DNA of 64,000 nucleotides from Micromonospora sp. LH3U1 (GCF_028475105.1 NZ_CP116936.1:1240001-1304000); one strand, 5' to 3'; shown: positions 30,547 through 39,986, counted from the stretch's first letter. Numbers and translations: made by a program. Notes: generated from the letters alone by a model not told the origin.

Positions 30547-32589
30547 TTAGCCGACGGTCATGACCTCGTGGGTGAACTCCGTCGACGTGCCCGGGTAGGT
30601 GGTGTCCGGGTTCAGGTTGGCGATCAGCGGCGAGTTGCCGCTGTTCGGCGCCTGCACGAAGAAGTAGTTGACCTGGGACTGCAGCCCCATGGTGCCGTCA
30701 CCCCAGTGGTACAGGTAGAACGACTGCGGGGTGCCGAGCGTGGTGGAGTTGGCGATCAGCGGCTGGCTGGCGTTCGTCGCGGTGACGAAGCGCCAGTTGG
30801 AGTGGGACCGCAGCGCGACGCCGTCGTCCCCCAGGTCGAGCATGTCGAACTTCTGCACGTGGGTGATCGCGGTCGCGCTGGCGATCAGCGGAGACGTGGC
30901 GCTCGCCGCGGTTACGATCTTGTTGTTGATCCCAGCGCGTAGGGCGACGACTGCCGACGGCGAGGCCCAGATGAACTTCTCCGCCGTACCGACGGTCGTG
31001 GAGCTCGCGATCAGCGGGCTGGCCCCGTCCGACGGCACGGTGACGTACTTGCCGTTGACCTTGGCGATCAGGGTGGTCGTGCCGTCGCCCTGCATCACCA
31101 CCTGGAACCGCTCCGCGTCCGTGATGGTGCTGGCGTTGGCGATCAGGGAGCCGGCGCCGCCGGAGGTGGCGCTGACGTACTTGCCGTTCGCCCAGGACGA
31201 GAACGCGATGTAGTTGGTGCCGGCGCTCACGATGGTGAACTTCTCCAGGTCACCCATCTGAATGGGGGCCTGGGTGGCCTTCAGCGGCTGGGTGCCGCCC
31301 TGCCCCACCGAGACGTTCTTGCCGTTGGCCAGGGCACGCAGGCCGGTGACCTGCGGCACCGCCGTGGTGCCGATGCGCAGCATCACGTCGCTCGTGTTGA
31401 ACGCGGCCGTGTTCCGAACGACCCGCCGGGTGCCGCCGTAGACCAGGTTGTTGCGCACCTGCAGGGGCGTCCAGGTCGGGTTCGCGGACAGCGCGAGCGC
31501 CGCGGCGCCCGCGACGTGCGGGCTGGCCATCGAGGTCCCGCTGTACTTGGCGGTCGCCGTGTCGCTGGAGGCCACCGACGACGGAATGTTGTGCCCCGGC
31601 GCGTGAATGTCCACACAGGTGCCGTAGTTGGAGAAGAAGGCGCGGAAGTCGACCTCGTCGGTCGCGCCCACGGTGATCGCCGAGGCCGCACGGGCCGGCG
31701 ACTCCAGGCAGGCGTCGTCGTTGCTGTTGCCGGCGGCAACGGCGTACGTGACGCCGGAGGAGATGGAGGCCTCCACTGCGGCGTCGATCGCGGAGCTGGC
31801 GCCACCACCGAGGCTCATGTTGGCGACTGCCGGCTTGATCGCGTTCGTCGTCACCCAGTCGATGCCGGACAGGACACCGGCGTAGGTCCCACTGCCTTCG
31901 CAGTCGAGCACCCGCACGGCAACCAGCTTGACGGCCTTGGCCACGCCGTAGTTGGTGCCGCCGACGGTGCCGGCGACGTGCGTGCCGTGCCCGTCGCAGT
32001 CGTCCGCGACCGCGTCGTTGTCGACGAAGTCGTAGCCGTAGCTGGCCCGGCCACCGAACTCCTGGTGGGAGATGCGGATGCCGGTGTCGATGACGTACGC
32101 GTGCACGTTGCTCGCCGTGTTCGGGTACGTGTACCGCTTGTTCAACGGCGCGAAGATCTGGTCCAGACGGTCCAGGCCCCACGACGGCGTGTTGAGCTGG
32201 GTGTCACTCTTCGACACCTTGCGGTTCTGCTCCACGTACGCGACCTCGGAGCTGGTGGCCAGCTTCTTGGCCTGCGCGGCGTTCATCCGGGCCGCGTAGC
32301 CCCGGATCGAGCGCGTGTACGTGTGGGAGACGGCGCCGCCGTACCGCGTGGAGAGGGACTTGGCGCTGGCGTCGACCTCGGCCGGCTTGGCCTTGGTGTC
32401 CTTCAGGACCACGATGTAGCTGTCCTTGATGGCACCCTTGTCGGCGACCGACTGGGCCCTCGGAAGCTTCTTCGCGTCCGACGGGGCGGCATACGCGGCA
32501 CCGCCACTGGAGATCGTTGCGGCAGCCGCGACTACGGCGAGGGCGAACCCGGCCGTGACCGAGCGACCAGCTCGGCGAAGTTGGAACAC
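30547..32589 (-). CDS. Secreted S8 subtilisin-like protease with C-terminal fascin-like beta-trefoil repeats
   Basis: A 680-residue exported serine protease. A signal peptide (to about AAYA, residue 34) is followed by an I9-type propeptide (SYIVVLKDTKAKPAEVDASA). The S8 domain has Asp168 (AYVIDTGIRISH), His201 (DGHGTHVAGT), oxyanion Asn288 and Ser353 (SGTSMASPHVAG). From about residue 412 on, six repeats with ANGKYVSA and SLIANASTITDAERF patterns resemble fascin/actin-crosslinking beta-trefoils, probably binding sugars. The GTG start has GGGGAG six bases upstream. It converges with the polysaccharide cluster, so the polymer or wall is a plausible docking site. Confidence 0.92.
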   Translation of the reverse strand: MFQLRRAGRSVTAGFALAVVAAAATISSGGAAYAAPSDAKKLPRAQSVADKGAIKDSYIVVLKDTKAKPAEVDASAKSLSTRYGGAVSHTYTRSIRGYAARMNAAQAKKLATSSEVAYVEQNRKVSKSDTQLNTPSWGLDRLDQIFAPLNKRYTYPNTASNVHAYVIDTGIRISHQEFGGRASYGYDFVDNDAVADDCDGHGTHVAGTVGGTNYGVAKAVKLVAVRVLDCEGSGTYAGVLSGIDWVTTNAIKPAVANMSLGGGASSAIDAAVEASISSGVTYAVAAGNSNDDACLESPARAASAITVGATDEVDFRAFFSNYGTCVDIHAPGHNIPSSVASSDTATAKYSGTSMASPHVAGAAALALSANPTWTPLQVRNNLVYGGTRRVVRNTAAFNTSDVMLRIGTTAVPQVTGLRALANGKNVSVGQGGTQPLKATQAPIQMGDLEKFTIVSAGTNYIAFSSWANGKYVSATSGGAGSLIANASTITDAERFQVVMQGDGTTTLIAKVNGKYVTVPSDGASPLIASSTTVGTAEKFIWASPSAVVALRAGINNKIVTAASATSPLIASATAITHVQKFDMLDLGDDGVALRSHSNWRFVTATNASQPLIANSTTLGTPQSFYLYHWGDGTMGLQSQVNYFFVQAPNSGNSPLIANLNPDTTYPGTSTEFTHEVMTVG

Positions 32590-32678
32590 GTGAGACTCCC
32601 CGTTGGGTCAGCGTCCAGAACGGACGCACTTGAAGGTCGTCGCCTTTCGGCAAAGACGCAGCCCATCTTCGTCGATAG

Positions 32679-32694
32679 GAGCCATCGATGGCTC
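32679..32694. promoter_or_regulatory. 16-bp perfect palindrome, candidate operator
   Basis: GAGCCATCGATGGCTC, perfect and without a spacer, 90 bases upstream of the subtilase GTG. The shape suits a dimeric repressor or activator; the factor is unknown. Confidence 0.45.
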
Positions 32695-32839
32695 AGCCGT
32701 TCGGACTGATTGACGCCAACGCCGCGACTCTGCCCCGACGAGCCGGTGACCCTTGCACCAATGACGTAGCGTGTCGAACTGCCTACGATTGATTAACCCC
32801 ATGCGTGGCCAAAATGTGAGGCACTGTGCCGCTGCTACC

Positions 32840-32862
32840 GCTGACCTATTTTCGAGGTCAGC
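32840..32862. promoter_or_regulatory. 8-bp stem-loop in the subtilase/muramidase interval
   Basis: GCTGACCT and AGGTCAGC flank an AT-rich seven-base loop (ATTTTCG). It could be an operator or a leader hairpin. Confidence 0.35.
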
Positions 32863-33002
32863 AGGGATTGCCTGAGATCCTGGGTCCATCCTCGACCTGG
32901 TTCCCAATCCGGGTCAGTCCGGGGCAGCGCGGATGACCTTCGGTTGCGTAAGGTGCGAACGTCCTTTCGCGCCGGTTGATGGGCCGGTCCAAGCGACGCC
33001 CG

Positions 33003-33047
33003 CGTCTCGCTGACCAGGCCGCGAGACGTTGGCTCCTGAGCAAGGAG
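33003..33047 (+). promoter_or_regulatory. Structured leader and possible anti-Shine-Dalgarno hairpin of the muramidase mRNA
   Basis: CGTCTCGC/GCGAGACG (33003-33010 with 33021-33028) form an 8-bp stem. Immediately after, CTCCT (33033-33037) can pair with AGGAG (33043-33047), the ribosome site of the muramidase gene. This could control translation. Confidence 0.35.
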
Positions 33048-33060
33048 ATTCGGGCTACCC

Positions 33061-33945
33061 ATGTCACGAAAATGGATTCCTGTGCTGGTTTCATCCGTGC
33101 TGGCAGTCGGCCTGCTCAGCACGCCGCAGGCGGCGAGCGCGGCGACGCCTCCTGACGGTGGTGGCCGGGCCAACGCCGGCGCCATGCCGGGGGTGCGGAA
33201 GATCCCGGTGTCCGCGCTGGCGGCACCACCTGCCGGCTACACGATCAGCGGCATCGACGTCTCCAGCAATGACCACAACCTCGGCCCGATCAACTGGAGT
33301 GCTGTGGCGGCCGAGGGGAACAAGTTCGCCTACATCAAGGCGACCGAGGGAAACGACTACCTCAACCCCTACTTCAAGGGCGACTTCGCGGCGGCGAAGG
33401 CGGCGGGTCTCTTCGTCGGCGCGTACCACTTCGCGCGGCCGGACGGACGGGACCCCGTCGGGGAGGCCAACTACTTCATCAACAACATGCAGTGGGCGAA
33501 GGACTCGCGCACGCTCGTGCCCATGCTCGACTTCGAGTGGCCGTACTGGGCCGGCGCCCCGACCTGCTACGGGCTGACCCCCACGGAGCTCACCAACTGG
33601 GTCCGGGTGTTCACCAACCAGGTCAAGGCGCGCATCGGTCGACCGATGATGATCTACACGAACACCAACTTCTGGAATCCCTGCACCAACAACGACGCCT
33701 CCTTCGGTGGCCTCCTGTTGGACATCGCCGGCTACACCTCCACCCGGCCGCCGCTACCCGCCGGCTGGACCAGGGAGACCATCTGGCAGTACGCGCCCGG
33801 CGACCCCTCCCAGCCCGGCAACTACAGCAAGAACGTCTTCAACGGCGACTACGCGAGCCTGACCCGGCTCACCAGCCCCGAGGTCAGTGTTGCGCCCCCG
33901 GGCCCACGACAGTTCCGCACGCCCATCACGCCGAACAGTCGTTGA
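33061..33945 (+). CDS. Secreted GH25 lysozyme (muramidase)
   Basis: A 294-residue exported peptidoglycan hydrolase cutting the MurNAc-GlcNAc bond. A signal peptide ends near AASA (residue 27). The GH25 barrel starts at TISGIDVSSND with catalytic-site Asp66, has YIKATEGNDY with Glu96, and PMLDFEW with the Asp157/Glu159 pair; GAYHFARP is also typical. The C-terminus (TIWQYAPGD, then a short Pro-rich tail) shows no separate wall-binding module. Start: ATG with AAGGAG 13 bases away, a long spacing that fits the proposed leader structure. It is divergent from the subtilase gene. Confidence 0.93.
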   Translation: MSRKWIPVLVSSVLAVGLLSTPQAASAATPPDGGGRANAGAMPGVRKIPVSALAAPPAGYTISGIDVSSNDHNLGPINWSAVAAEGNKFAYIKATEGNDYLNPYFKGDFAAAKAAGLFVGAYHFARPDGRDPVGEANYFINNMQWAKDSRTLVPMLDFEWPYWAGAPTCYGLTPTELTNWVRVFTNQVKARIGRPMMIYTNTNFWNPCTNNDASFGGLLLDIAGYTSTRPPLPAGWTRETIWQYAPGDPSQPGNYSKNVFNGDYASLTRLTSPEVSVAPPGPRQFRTPITPNSR

Positions 33946-34116
33946 TCGCCAGGGCGAACAACGATCGTTTCGTCGATGGCCGACGCAGACCGGTTATCTT
34001 CGCCACCAATCCAACAGGTTGACACCTCGCCGTCGAGCAATTCTGGGCGAGTGCCCGCAGGGCCGGCCTGGCCAGTTCGCTAGTCTCTCTGCGACTTCAC
34101 GGGGTAGGGGAAATTG

Positions 34117-35602
34117 GTGGGCTCCAGAAAGAGCGATTTGGCTCCCTTTGGCATCGGCTTCGCCGTCATGTTGGTGGTCGCCGGTTATTCGCTGACCAGC
34201 GTTCCGCTCGACTGGGATGAGGGCGCGACGCTCTCCGCCGCGACCCGGTCGTTCGGTGAGCTCATCCAGTTGGCCAGCTACAAGGACGCGGTCATCACGC
34301 CCTTCTACCTGGTGCTCCATGTCCTGGTGACGGTCTGTGGCGAGTCCGATGTTGTCCTTCGCCTGCCCTCGCTCCTGGCAATGGCCGCCGGCGCTGGGGT
34401 GACCGCCGAGATCGGCCGGCGAGTCGCCGGGCCGGCGGCTGGAATCCTGGCCGGCATCATCTGCTCGGCGATACCCAGCCTGGTGTTCTTCGCCCACACG
34501 GCCAGGCCCTACGCGTTCGCGTTCCTTTTCGCGACACTCTCATCCCTGCTGTTGCTGACCGCCGTGCAGACCCCCACCTGGTGGCGTTGGGCGGGATATG
34601 GCCTTTGCCTGGCTCTCACCGGGATCTTCCATCTGGTCGCGCTCTCCGTGCTGGCCGCACACGTGGTGATTCTGGCGATGGCGTGGTGGCCAGAGCGTGA
34701 TCGCCGGCTGTGGCGGGCGCTTCCCGCGATAGGTGCCGCGCTGGTGGTCGTATCACCGCTCATCTGGCTGGGCAGAGGCCAGCGGTATTCCCAGCTGCAC
34801 TGGGTGCAGACACCGACCTGGAAGACCGTCGCCGAACTGCCGGGCGATGTCGCGTTCAGTCCGGCTGTCGGATACCTGTTGTTGCTCCTCGCCGTCGCCG
34901 CCTGTTTCGTCCTACCAACCCGTCGATACGTCGAGCTTGTCGCTCTCAGCACGGTGCCGGTCGTCGTCGGTCATCGGGGCCTCGCTGATCGCGCCGGTGT
35001 GGGTGCCGCGTTACGGCATCTTCCTCCTCGCGCCGGTTGCGGTGCTGGCCGCTGCCACCGTCACCACCGACCGTCTGCGTGCGGTTGCCGTGTTGCCGTG
35101 GCTCGTACGCGCCGTGGCGGTCGTGGGAGCGCTCGTCTTCCTCTCGCTGCCTGTGCAGAAGTCGGTCCGGCAGACGCACAACGCGCCGGACACCCGCACC
35201 ATGGCCTCCGCCATCCACGACAACGCGGCCACCGGTGATGTCGTCGTCTACACCGACTTCGCCTGGTCGATGCGGCCGACCCTCACGCACTACCTCGCTG
35301 AGTTGGAGTGGACGCAGACAATCCAGCCACCGGACATCCTGATGAAGCAGACCGCGGCTGCCAATGGAACGCTGGAGGCGACCGAGTTCGCCGACATCCA
35401 GGGAAGGCTGGCCAAGGCCAACCGCATCTGGCTCATCGGCCCGGCGGCAGGCGTCTACGGAGCGCAGAAGGACCCGCTGTCCGCGCCCGGCTGGAAGATC
35501 AAATACATCGGTCAGCGCTACGAGGTGCGGCAGACCTACACGTTCGAGACCGGGCGAGCGGTATTGCTCGTGGCGCGCGACGGGTCGACGGGCCCGGCTT
35601 GA
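34117..35602 (+). pseudogene. GT39-type membrane glycosyltransferase split by a frameshift near 34960-34975
   Basis: The first frame, from a GTG at 34117 with AGGGG upstream, encodes a multi-helix protein with the loop SVPLDWDEGATLSAATRSF (the acidic DE pair of GT39/PMT enzymes), then RLPSLLAMAAGAGV and many helices to STVPVVV. It then loses sense. The adjacent frame continues GASLIAPVWVPRYGIFLLAP through more helices and an outside domain to ARDGSTGPA (stop at 35602). A single base change in the GTCGTCGTCGG run near 34965 explains the split. Joined, it is about 495 residues, a normal length. It may be a sequence error or a recent knockout. Confidence 0.75.
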
Positions 35603-35686
35603 GCCATTGATCCTGGTACCACCCTGGGCGGCGCGGGCACCGGATCGGAGGTTGCGCCACCGGCAGTGAAGGCGATCGCCCTCGGG

Positions 35687-35716
35687 TTGGAACGTGCCAG
35701 CGGCGTCGCATACATT
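35687..35716 (+). promoter_or_regulatory. Promoter of the DUF1800-DUF1501 pair
   Basis: TTGGAA (35687-35692), an 18-base spacer and TACATT (35711-35716), seven bases before the ATG at 35724. This is a good SigA-type layout giving a leaderless mRNA. Confidence 0.6.
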
Positions 35717-35723
35717 TACCTGC

Positions 35724-36992
35724 ATGGCCGACGACCTCGCGTTGCTACTTCGCCGCGCCGGCTTCGGTCCCACGCCCTCTGAGCTGGCTGCGGCAAAAAT
35801 TGCAGGGTACGACGCCACCGTCGCTACTCTCACGGCCCCGACAGCGCCGGACGTCGGCGCTCTGCTGTCTCCTATGCCTGTGCTCGAACCGGATCCCCTG
35901 GCCGGCCTGTCCAACCCGACCGACGCCCAACGGGCCAAGGCGAGTGTCGAGCGTTGGGAGCAGACGAAGCGGATCACCCAGTGGTGGTTGGATCGCCTCA
36001 CGGTTGCTGACCACCAGACCCGCGAGAAGCTGTGGTTCTTCTGGCACGGGCACTGGGCCACCTCGGTGCGGAAGGTGATCCGCCCACAGTTGATGTTCCT
36101 GCAGCATCGAAGTCTGCGCAGCTCGCTCGACTTCGCGGTGATGGCCCACAAGATGATCACCGATCCGGCGCTCGTCTCCTGGCTCGATGGGCAGACCAAC
36201 ACGCGAGACGCACCCAACGAGAACCTCGGCCGCGAGTTGATGGAACTCTTCATGCTCGGCATCGGCAGGTACACCGAACGGGACGTGAAAGCGGCAGGCC
36301 GAGCACTGACCGGCTGGAAGATTGACTACGACGGGGCCCGCACCTTCTTCAGCCCTGCCGCGCACGACGCCGGAAAGAAGAACATCCTCGGCGTGACGAG
36401 GAACTTCGACGCGCACTCGCTTGTCGACTACCTGCTCAAGCAGGACCGCTGCCCTGCCTACATCGCCGAGCGGCTCTGGTTCCGCTATGCCTCGTCGACC
36501 GAGCCGATTCCGAAGTCCACCCGGGACAGCATGGTGTACGCATTTCCCAACTCTGCTTCGATGCTGCGGAAGCTCTTTGAGGACGACGCATTCCTGGCCA
36601 GCGCCGGCACGTTGGTGAAGCAGCCGACAGAATGGTTCGTCGGCGCGATGCGGCAGTTGGGTCTGCGGCCGGGGGAACTGTCCGACGACATGCTGGACTA
36701 TTCCCTCAACGGCTTGGAGCGGCTGGGGCAGTTGCCGTTCGCGCCCCCGAGTGTCGAGGGGTGGCCGGCAGGAGCCGAGTGGTTGACCGTCGGGGCGGCG
36801 CACACCCGCCTGAACTTTGCCGGTCGGATCGCTCAGTTGGTCCATGCTCAACGGCTGACGCCGGAGAGCATGGCGCACATTCTCACCATCGACACCTGGA
36901 CCAACAGGACGTACGCGGCCCTGAAGGCCACAACCGATCCGCAGCGTTTGTTGACCCTCGGGTTGGCGAGCCCGGAATATCTGGTGACGTGA
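35724..36992 (+). CDS. DUF1800 family protein
   Basis: A 422-residue protein with the DUF1800 hallmarks: LALLLRRAGFGPTPSELAAA at the N-terminus, LWFFWHGHWATS, NENLGRELMELFMLGIGRYT and APPSVEGWPAGAEWL. The biochemical role is unknown; the family almost always comes with a DUF1501 partner, as here two bases downstream. It has no signal peptide. In this place it may assist in modifying or attaching an envelope polymer, which is only context-based. The ATG at 35724 is supported by the promoter directly upstream. Confidence 0.88.
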   Translation: MADDLALLLRRAGFGPTPSELAAAKIAGYDATVATLTAPTAPDVGALLSPMPVLEPDPLAGLSNPTDAQRAKASVERWEQTKRITQWWLDRLTVADHQTREKLWFFWHGHWATSVRKVIRPQLMFLQHRSLRSSLDFAVMAHKMITDPALVSWLDGQTNTRDAPNENLGRELMELFMLGIGRYTERDVKAAGRALTGWKIDYDGARTFFSPAAHDAGKKNILGVTRNFDAHSLVDYLLKQDRCPAYIAERLWFRYASSTEPIPKSTRDSMVYAFPNSASMLRKLFEDDAFLASAGTLVKQPTEWFVGAMRQLGLRPGELSDDMLDYSLNGLERLGQLPFAPPSVEGWPAGAEWLTVGAAHTRLNFAGRIAQLVHAQRLTPESMAHILTIDTWTNRTYAALKATTDPQRLLTLGLASPEYLVT

Positions 36993-36993
36993 C

Positions 36994-38256
36994 ATGGACG
37001 CAGTGACCCGGCGCAGGTTCCTCCTTGCTTCTGGCGTTGCCGGGGGTGCCGCCATCGTCGCCGGGGCGGCGCAACTGGACCTGGCAGGTCTCTTCGGCAC
37101 CGCGAGTGACGCAGCGAGCCGCGAAGATCACCGGAAGACGCCGAAGCTCGTCGTCGTCACGCTCTACGGTGGCAACGATGGCCTCAACACGGTCGTTCCC
37201 TACGCGAGCTCAGCCTATTACGCGGCCCGACCCGAGCTGGCCTACGCGCCTGATCGAGTGCTCAGGCTGAACGACTCGTTGGGGTTGAATCCGGTGATGA
37301 AGGGCTTGAGTCTGCTGTGGAGCCAACAGCAGCTGGCCGTCGTCCTCGGTGCCGGGTATCCCAAGCCGGATCGGAGTCACTTCCGATCCATGGACATCTG
37401 GCAGAGCGCCTCACCCAGCGGTCCCGCCAACTCCGGGTGGGTGGGCCGATGGTTGGACGGCACCAATGCCGCCCCAGAGGCTGCGGTGAGCTTCGAGCCC
37501 ATGCTCCCGCCGCTACTCGCGGGGGAGACCCGTACGGGAGCTTGCGTGAGTATCGGTGGGCTCAAGTTGCCGGCCGGAGTCACCCCGAACATGGTCGAGG
37601 TGCTGGGGCGGAGGGAGCCGCACGAATCCGAGATGCAGGCGCGGGCCGCGGATTCGTATGCGAATCTCATCAAGATCGACCAGCTCATCCAGGGTGCCAC
37701 AGCTACGGGCGCCCCGTCGGGTGCCGTCGTCCGACCTGACATTCCCGCCACGAGTACGGGCGGCGCAAACGTCCTCTCCGAACAGCTCTCGCGCGTGGCG
37801 CAATGTGTCGAGGCTGGGGTCCCCACGCGCGTGTATTCGGTGAGCCTTGGTGGCTTCGACACGCACGCGGCGGAGCGAGTTGGCCACGAGTTGCTGTTGG
37901 GCCAACTCGATCAGGCGTTGGCCAGCTTCGTTGGCAGGCTGGCGCGGACCGAGGCCGGTCAACGGGTCACCGTGGTCGTCTACAGCGAGTTCGGTCGGCG
38001 GGTCCGCGCGAACGCCTCGGACGGCACCGACCACGGCACCGCCGGACCCGTCTTCGTGCTGGGTCCCCAGGTCGCCGGCGGGCTCTACGGCGAGCAGCCG
38101 AGCTTGACCGACCTGGATGACGGTGACCTCAAGGCGACGACGGACTTCCGTGACGTCATCGGCACGCTGCTGGCCTCGGTGTTGGAAGCAGACCCGGCGC
38201 GCTATGTCGGCGGAGGGTACAAGCCGAAGATGCTGCCGTTGCTCGTGCGCGACTGA
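36994..38256 (+). CDS. DUF1501 family protein with Tat signal
   Basis: A 420-residue exported protein. The N-terminus MDAVTRRRFLLASGVAGGAA is a twin-arginine signal. The mature part has the DUF1501 (sulfatase/alkaline-phosphatase-like) segments VVVTLYGGNDGLNTVVPYAS, NSGWVGRWLDG, YSVSLGGFDTHA and VVYSEFGRRVRANASDGTDH, including the metal-ligand-like D, H and DH residues. Tat export suggests a folded, cofactor- or metal-bearing protein. It forms an operon with the DUF1800 gene and ends before a large hairpin. Function unknown. Confidence 0.88.
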   Translation: MDAVTRRRFLLASGVAGGAAIVAGAAQLDLAGLFGTASDAASREDHRKTPKLVVVTLYGGNDGLNTVVPYASSAYYAARPELAYAPDRVLRLNDSLGLNPVMKGLSLLWSQQQLAVVLGAGYPKPDRSHFRSMDIWQSASPSGPANSGWVGRWLDGTNAAPEAAVSFEPMLPPLLAGETRTGACVSIGGLKLPAGVTPNMVEVLGRREPHESEMQARAADSYANLIKIDQLIQGATATGAPSGAVVRPDIPATSTGGANVLSEQLSRVAQCVEAGVPTRVYSVSLGGFDTHAAERVGHELLLGQLDQALASFVGRLARTEAGQRVTVVVYSEFGRRVRANASDGTDHGTAGPVFVLGPQVAGGLYGEQPSLTDLDDGDLKATTDFRDVIGTLLASVLEADPARYVGGGYKPKMLPLLVRD

Positions 38257-38314
38257 CGTTCAGCCCCTTGCCCGCCCGCGACCGGGTCGCTGCCGGCGCT
38301 GGGCCGGACATGCC

Positions 38315-38367
38315 GCGGCCGGGTAACCCGGTCACAGGATCCTGGTGACAACGGGTTGCCCGGCCGC
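38315..38367. terminator. Long imperfect terminator hairpin between convergent genes
   Basis: GCGGCCGGG (38315-38323) pairs with CCCGGCCGC (38359-38367), and the inner AACCCG...CGGGTT and GTCAC...GTGAC segments extend the stem. It serves the DUF1501 gene and the opposing sugar transferase gene. Confidence 0.7.
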
Positions 38368-38399
38368 GCCCCTTCAGGGGAAGTTGCCAGGGGTGGTGG

Positions 38400-39986
38400 T
38401 CAGCGACCACCACCGCGGAACACCTCCGCGACCGTGCGGAGCACCACCTTGACGTCGAGCCAGAGCGACCAGTTCTCGATGTAGTAGTTGTCGAACCTCG
38501 CCCGGTCGGAGATCGGCGTGTCACCACGGAGGCCACTGACCTGCGCGAGCCCGGTGAGCCCGACCGGCACCCGGTGGCGCATCGCGTAGTTGGGGTACTC
38601 GGCCGAGAACTTCTCCACGAAGTGCGGACGTTCCGGCCGCGGCCCGACCACGCTCATCTCACCGCGCACGATGTTCCAGAGCTGAGGCAACTCGTCCAGT
38701 GACGTACGGCGCATGAACCGCCCGATCGGTCCGACCCGTCGGTCATGCGCGATGGACCAGTTCGTCTGCGACTCCTGCTCATCCACCGGGCGCATCGACC
38801 TGAACTTGATGACATTGAACGGCTTGCCGTAGCGGCCGATCCGTTCCTGGTAGAAGAAGATGCCCCGACCGCCGTCGATGAACGTCGCGATCGCGCAGAG
38901 CAGCAGCACCGGGCTCAGCAGGACCAGTGCCATCGTGGCGACGAAGACATCGGAGGCCCGCTTGATGGCCCAGCGTGGCCCGGACAGGGTCGTGTCACCG
39001 ATCTTGGCGATCGGGATGGCGCCGATGTGGTCGGGATAGCCAGCCTGGGAACGGGATCCCCAGAGGCGCGGCACCACCCAGAGGTCGCAGCGCGAGGTGA
39101 GCGGCTGGAGCAGGGTTTCGATCAGGGTCGCTTCGGTGCAGTCCGGGTCAGCGATGACCAGGACGTCACAATTCAGCAGCCTGACGAGCTGTTCGACGTT
39201 GTCGAGGGTGCCGAGCAGCGGAACCGACCCGGCGTCCTGCCGGGACGGTGCGTCGACGCAGCCAACGAAGCGCAGGCCGTACTGGGGGTAGCGCCTCAGC
39301 AGCCGGGCGAGCTCCACACCGATCGGACCACTACCGATGATGATGGCGTTGTGTTCCACCCACCGCCGCCTACGCGCGACGATGGTGAACTTCCTGCTGA
39401 GCGCGCGGCCGGCGATGACCAGCACGGCGGAGAGCGCAACGCCGCGCATGAAGCCGGTCACGTACTCCACCGAGGCGTGGCGTTCGGCCGCGATGATGGC
39501 CACCACCGCGGCCGAAGCCAGCAGCCGTCCGCAGAGGATCGGCAGTTCGTCAAGAATGCTGACGTGACGGCGGGCCCGGTAGAGCCCACCCGCCGCGAAG
39601 ATGGCCACCGTGAGCGCGGTGTTGGCCAGCGTCCCGCGCCAGTAGTGCTGGGTCAACAGCAGCGGGGTCAGCAGCGCGATGACGTCGATCGGAGCCGTCA
39701 TCATCCACGCGCGGAGAAAACGTGTGCCGGTCGAGGCCCGGGAGCTGGCGTAGGGCAGCACCGCGGTCGTGTCGAGACCGGGAACCGTAGGTGCGGCAAC
39801 CGCCGGCTCGGGCCGCTCGACGCGGGGCATCGCGGCAAGGGTCGCCGCGTTGCCCGCCGCGTTGCCCGCCGCGTCCTGCTCAGGAGCCACCGACTGCTGT
39901 GGAACCGCTGACTGCTGTGGAACCGCTGACTGTTCCGGGGCCCCGTCGGGCGTGCTCGAATACCTAACCGCCGAATGGCGTGACAT
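38400..39986 (-). CDS. Exopolysaccharide polyprenyl-phosphate sugar-1-phosphate transferase (WcaJ/WbaP-like)
   Basis: A 528-residue priming enzyme that loads the first sugar phosphate on undecaprenyl phosphate. An Ala/Pro/Gln-rich tail (with AVPQQS repeats) is followed by about four membrane helices, a Rossmann part (NAIIIGSGPIGVELARLLRR), a fifth helix (VFVATMALVLLSPVLLLC) and the catalytic domain: FFYQERIGRYGKPFNVIKFR, MRRTSLDELPQLWNIVRGEM and VVGPRPERPHFVEKF. ATG 39986 has GGGGGAGGA upstream. It is likely the initiating enzyme for the polymer made by the 23-30 kb cluster, though in its own transcription unit. Confidence 0.9.
   Translation of the reverse strand: MSRHSAVRYSSTPDGAPEQSAVPQQSAVPQQSVAPEQDAAGNAAGNAATLAAMPRVERPEPAVAAPTVPGLDTTAVLPYASSRASTGTRFLRAWMMTAPIDVIALLTPLLLTQHYWRGTLANTALTVAIFAAGGLYRARRHVSILDELPILCGRLLASAAVVAIIAAERHASVEYVTGFMRGVALSAVLVIAGRALSRKFTIVARRRRWVEHNAIIIGSGPIGVELARLLRRYPQYGLRFVGCVDAPSRQDAGSVPLLGTLDNVEQLVRLLNCDVLVIADPDCTEATLIETLLQPLTSRCDLWVVPRLWGSRSQAGYPDHIGAIPIAKIGDTTLSGPRWAIKRASDVFVATMALVLLSPVLLLCAIATFIDGGRGIFFYQERIGRYGKPFNVIKFRSMRPVDEQESQTNWSIAHDRRVGPIGRFMRRTSLDELPQLWNIVRGEMSVVGPRPERPHFVEKFSAEYPNYAMRHRVPVGLTGLAQVSGLRGDTPISDRARFDNYYIENWSLWLDVKVVLRTVAEVFRGGGR

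Larger units (their letters stand above)
32590..33060. other. 471-base divergent intergenic region between subtilase and muramidase
   Basis: No gene seen. It must hold both divergent promoters. It contains a perfect 16-bp palindrome, a hairpin at 32840-32862 and structured sequence just before the muramidase start (listed separately). I looked for the ydaO/c-di-AMP riboswitch that often precedes actinobacterial wall hydrolases and did not find its conserved core. Confidence 0.6.

Noticed and set aside
32860..33040. ydaO/c-di-AMP riboswitch before the muramidase gene
   Set aside because: The conserved core segments of that riboswitch are not present.
39895..39945. Direct repeat of an 18-base unit near the start of the sugar transferase gene
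   Set aside because: It codes for a repeated AVPQQS in a disordered tail; no sign of a mobile element.
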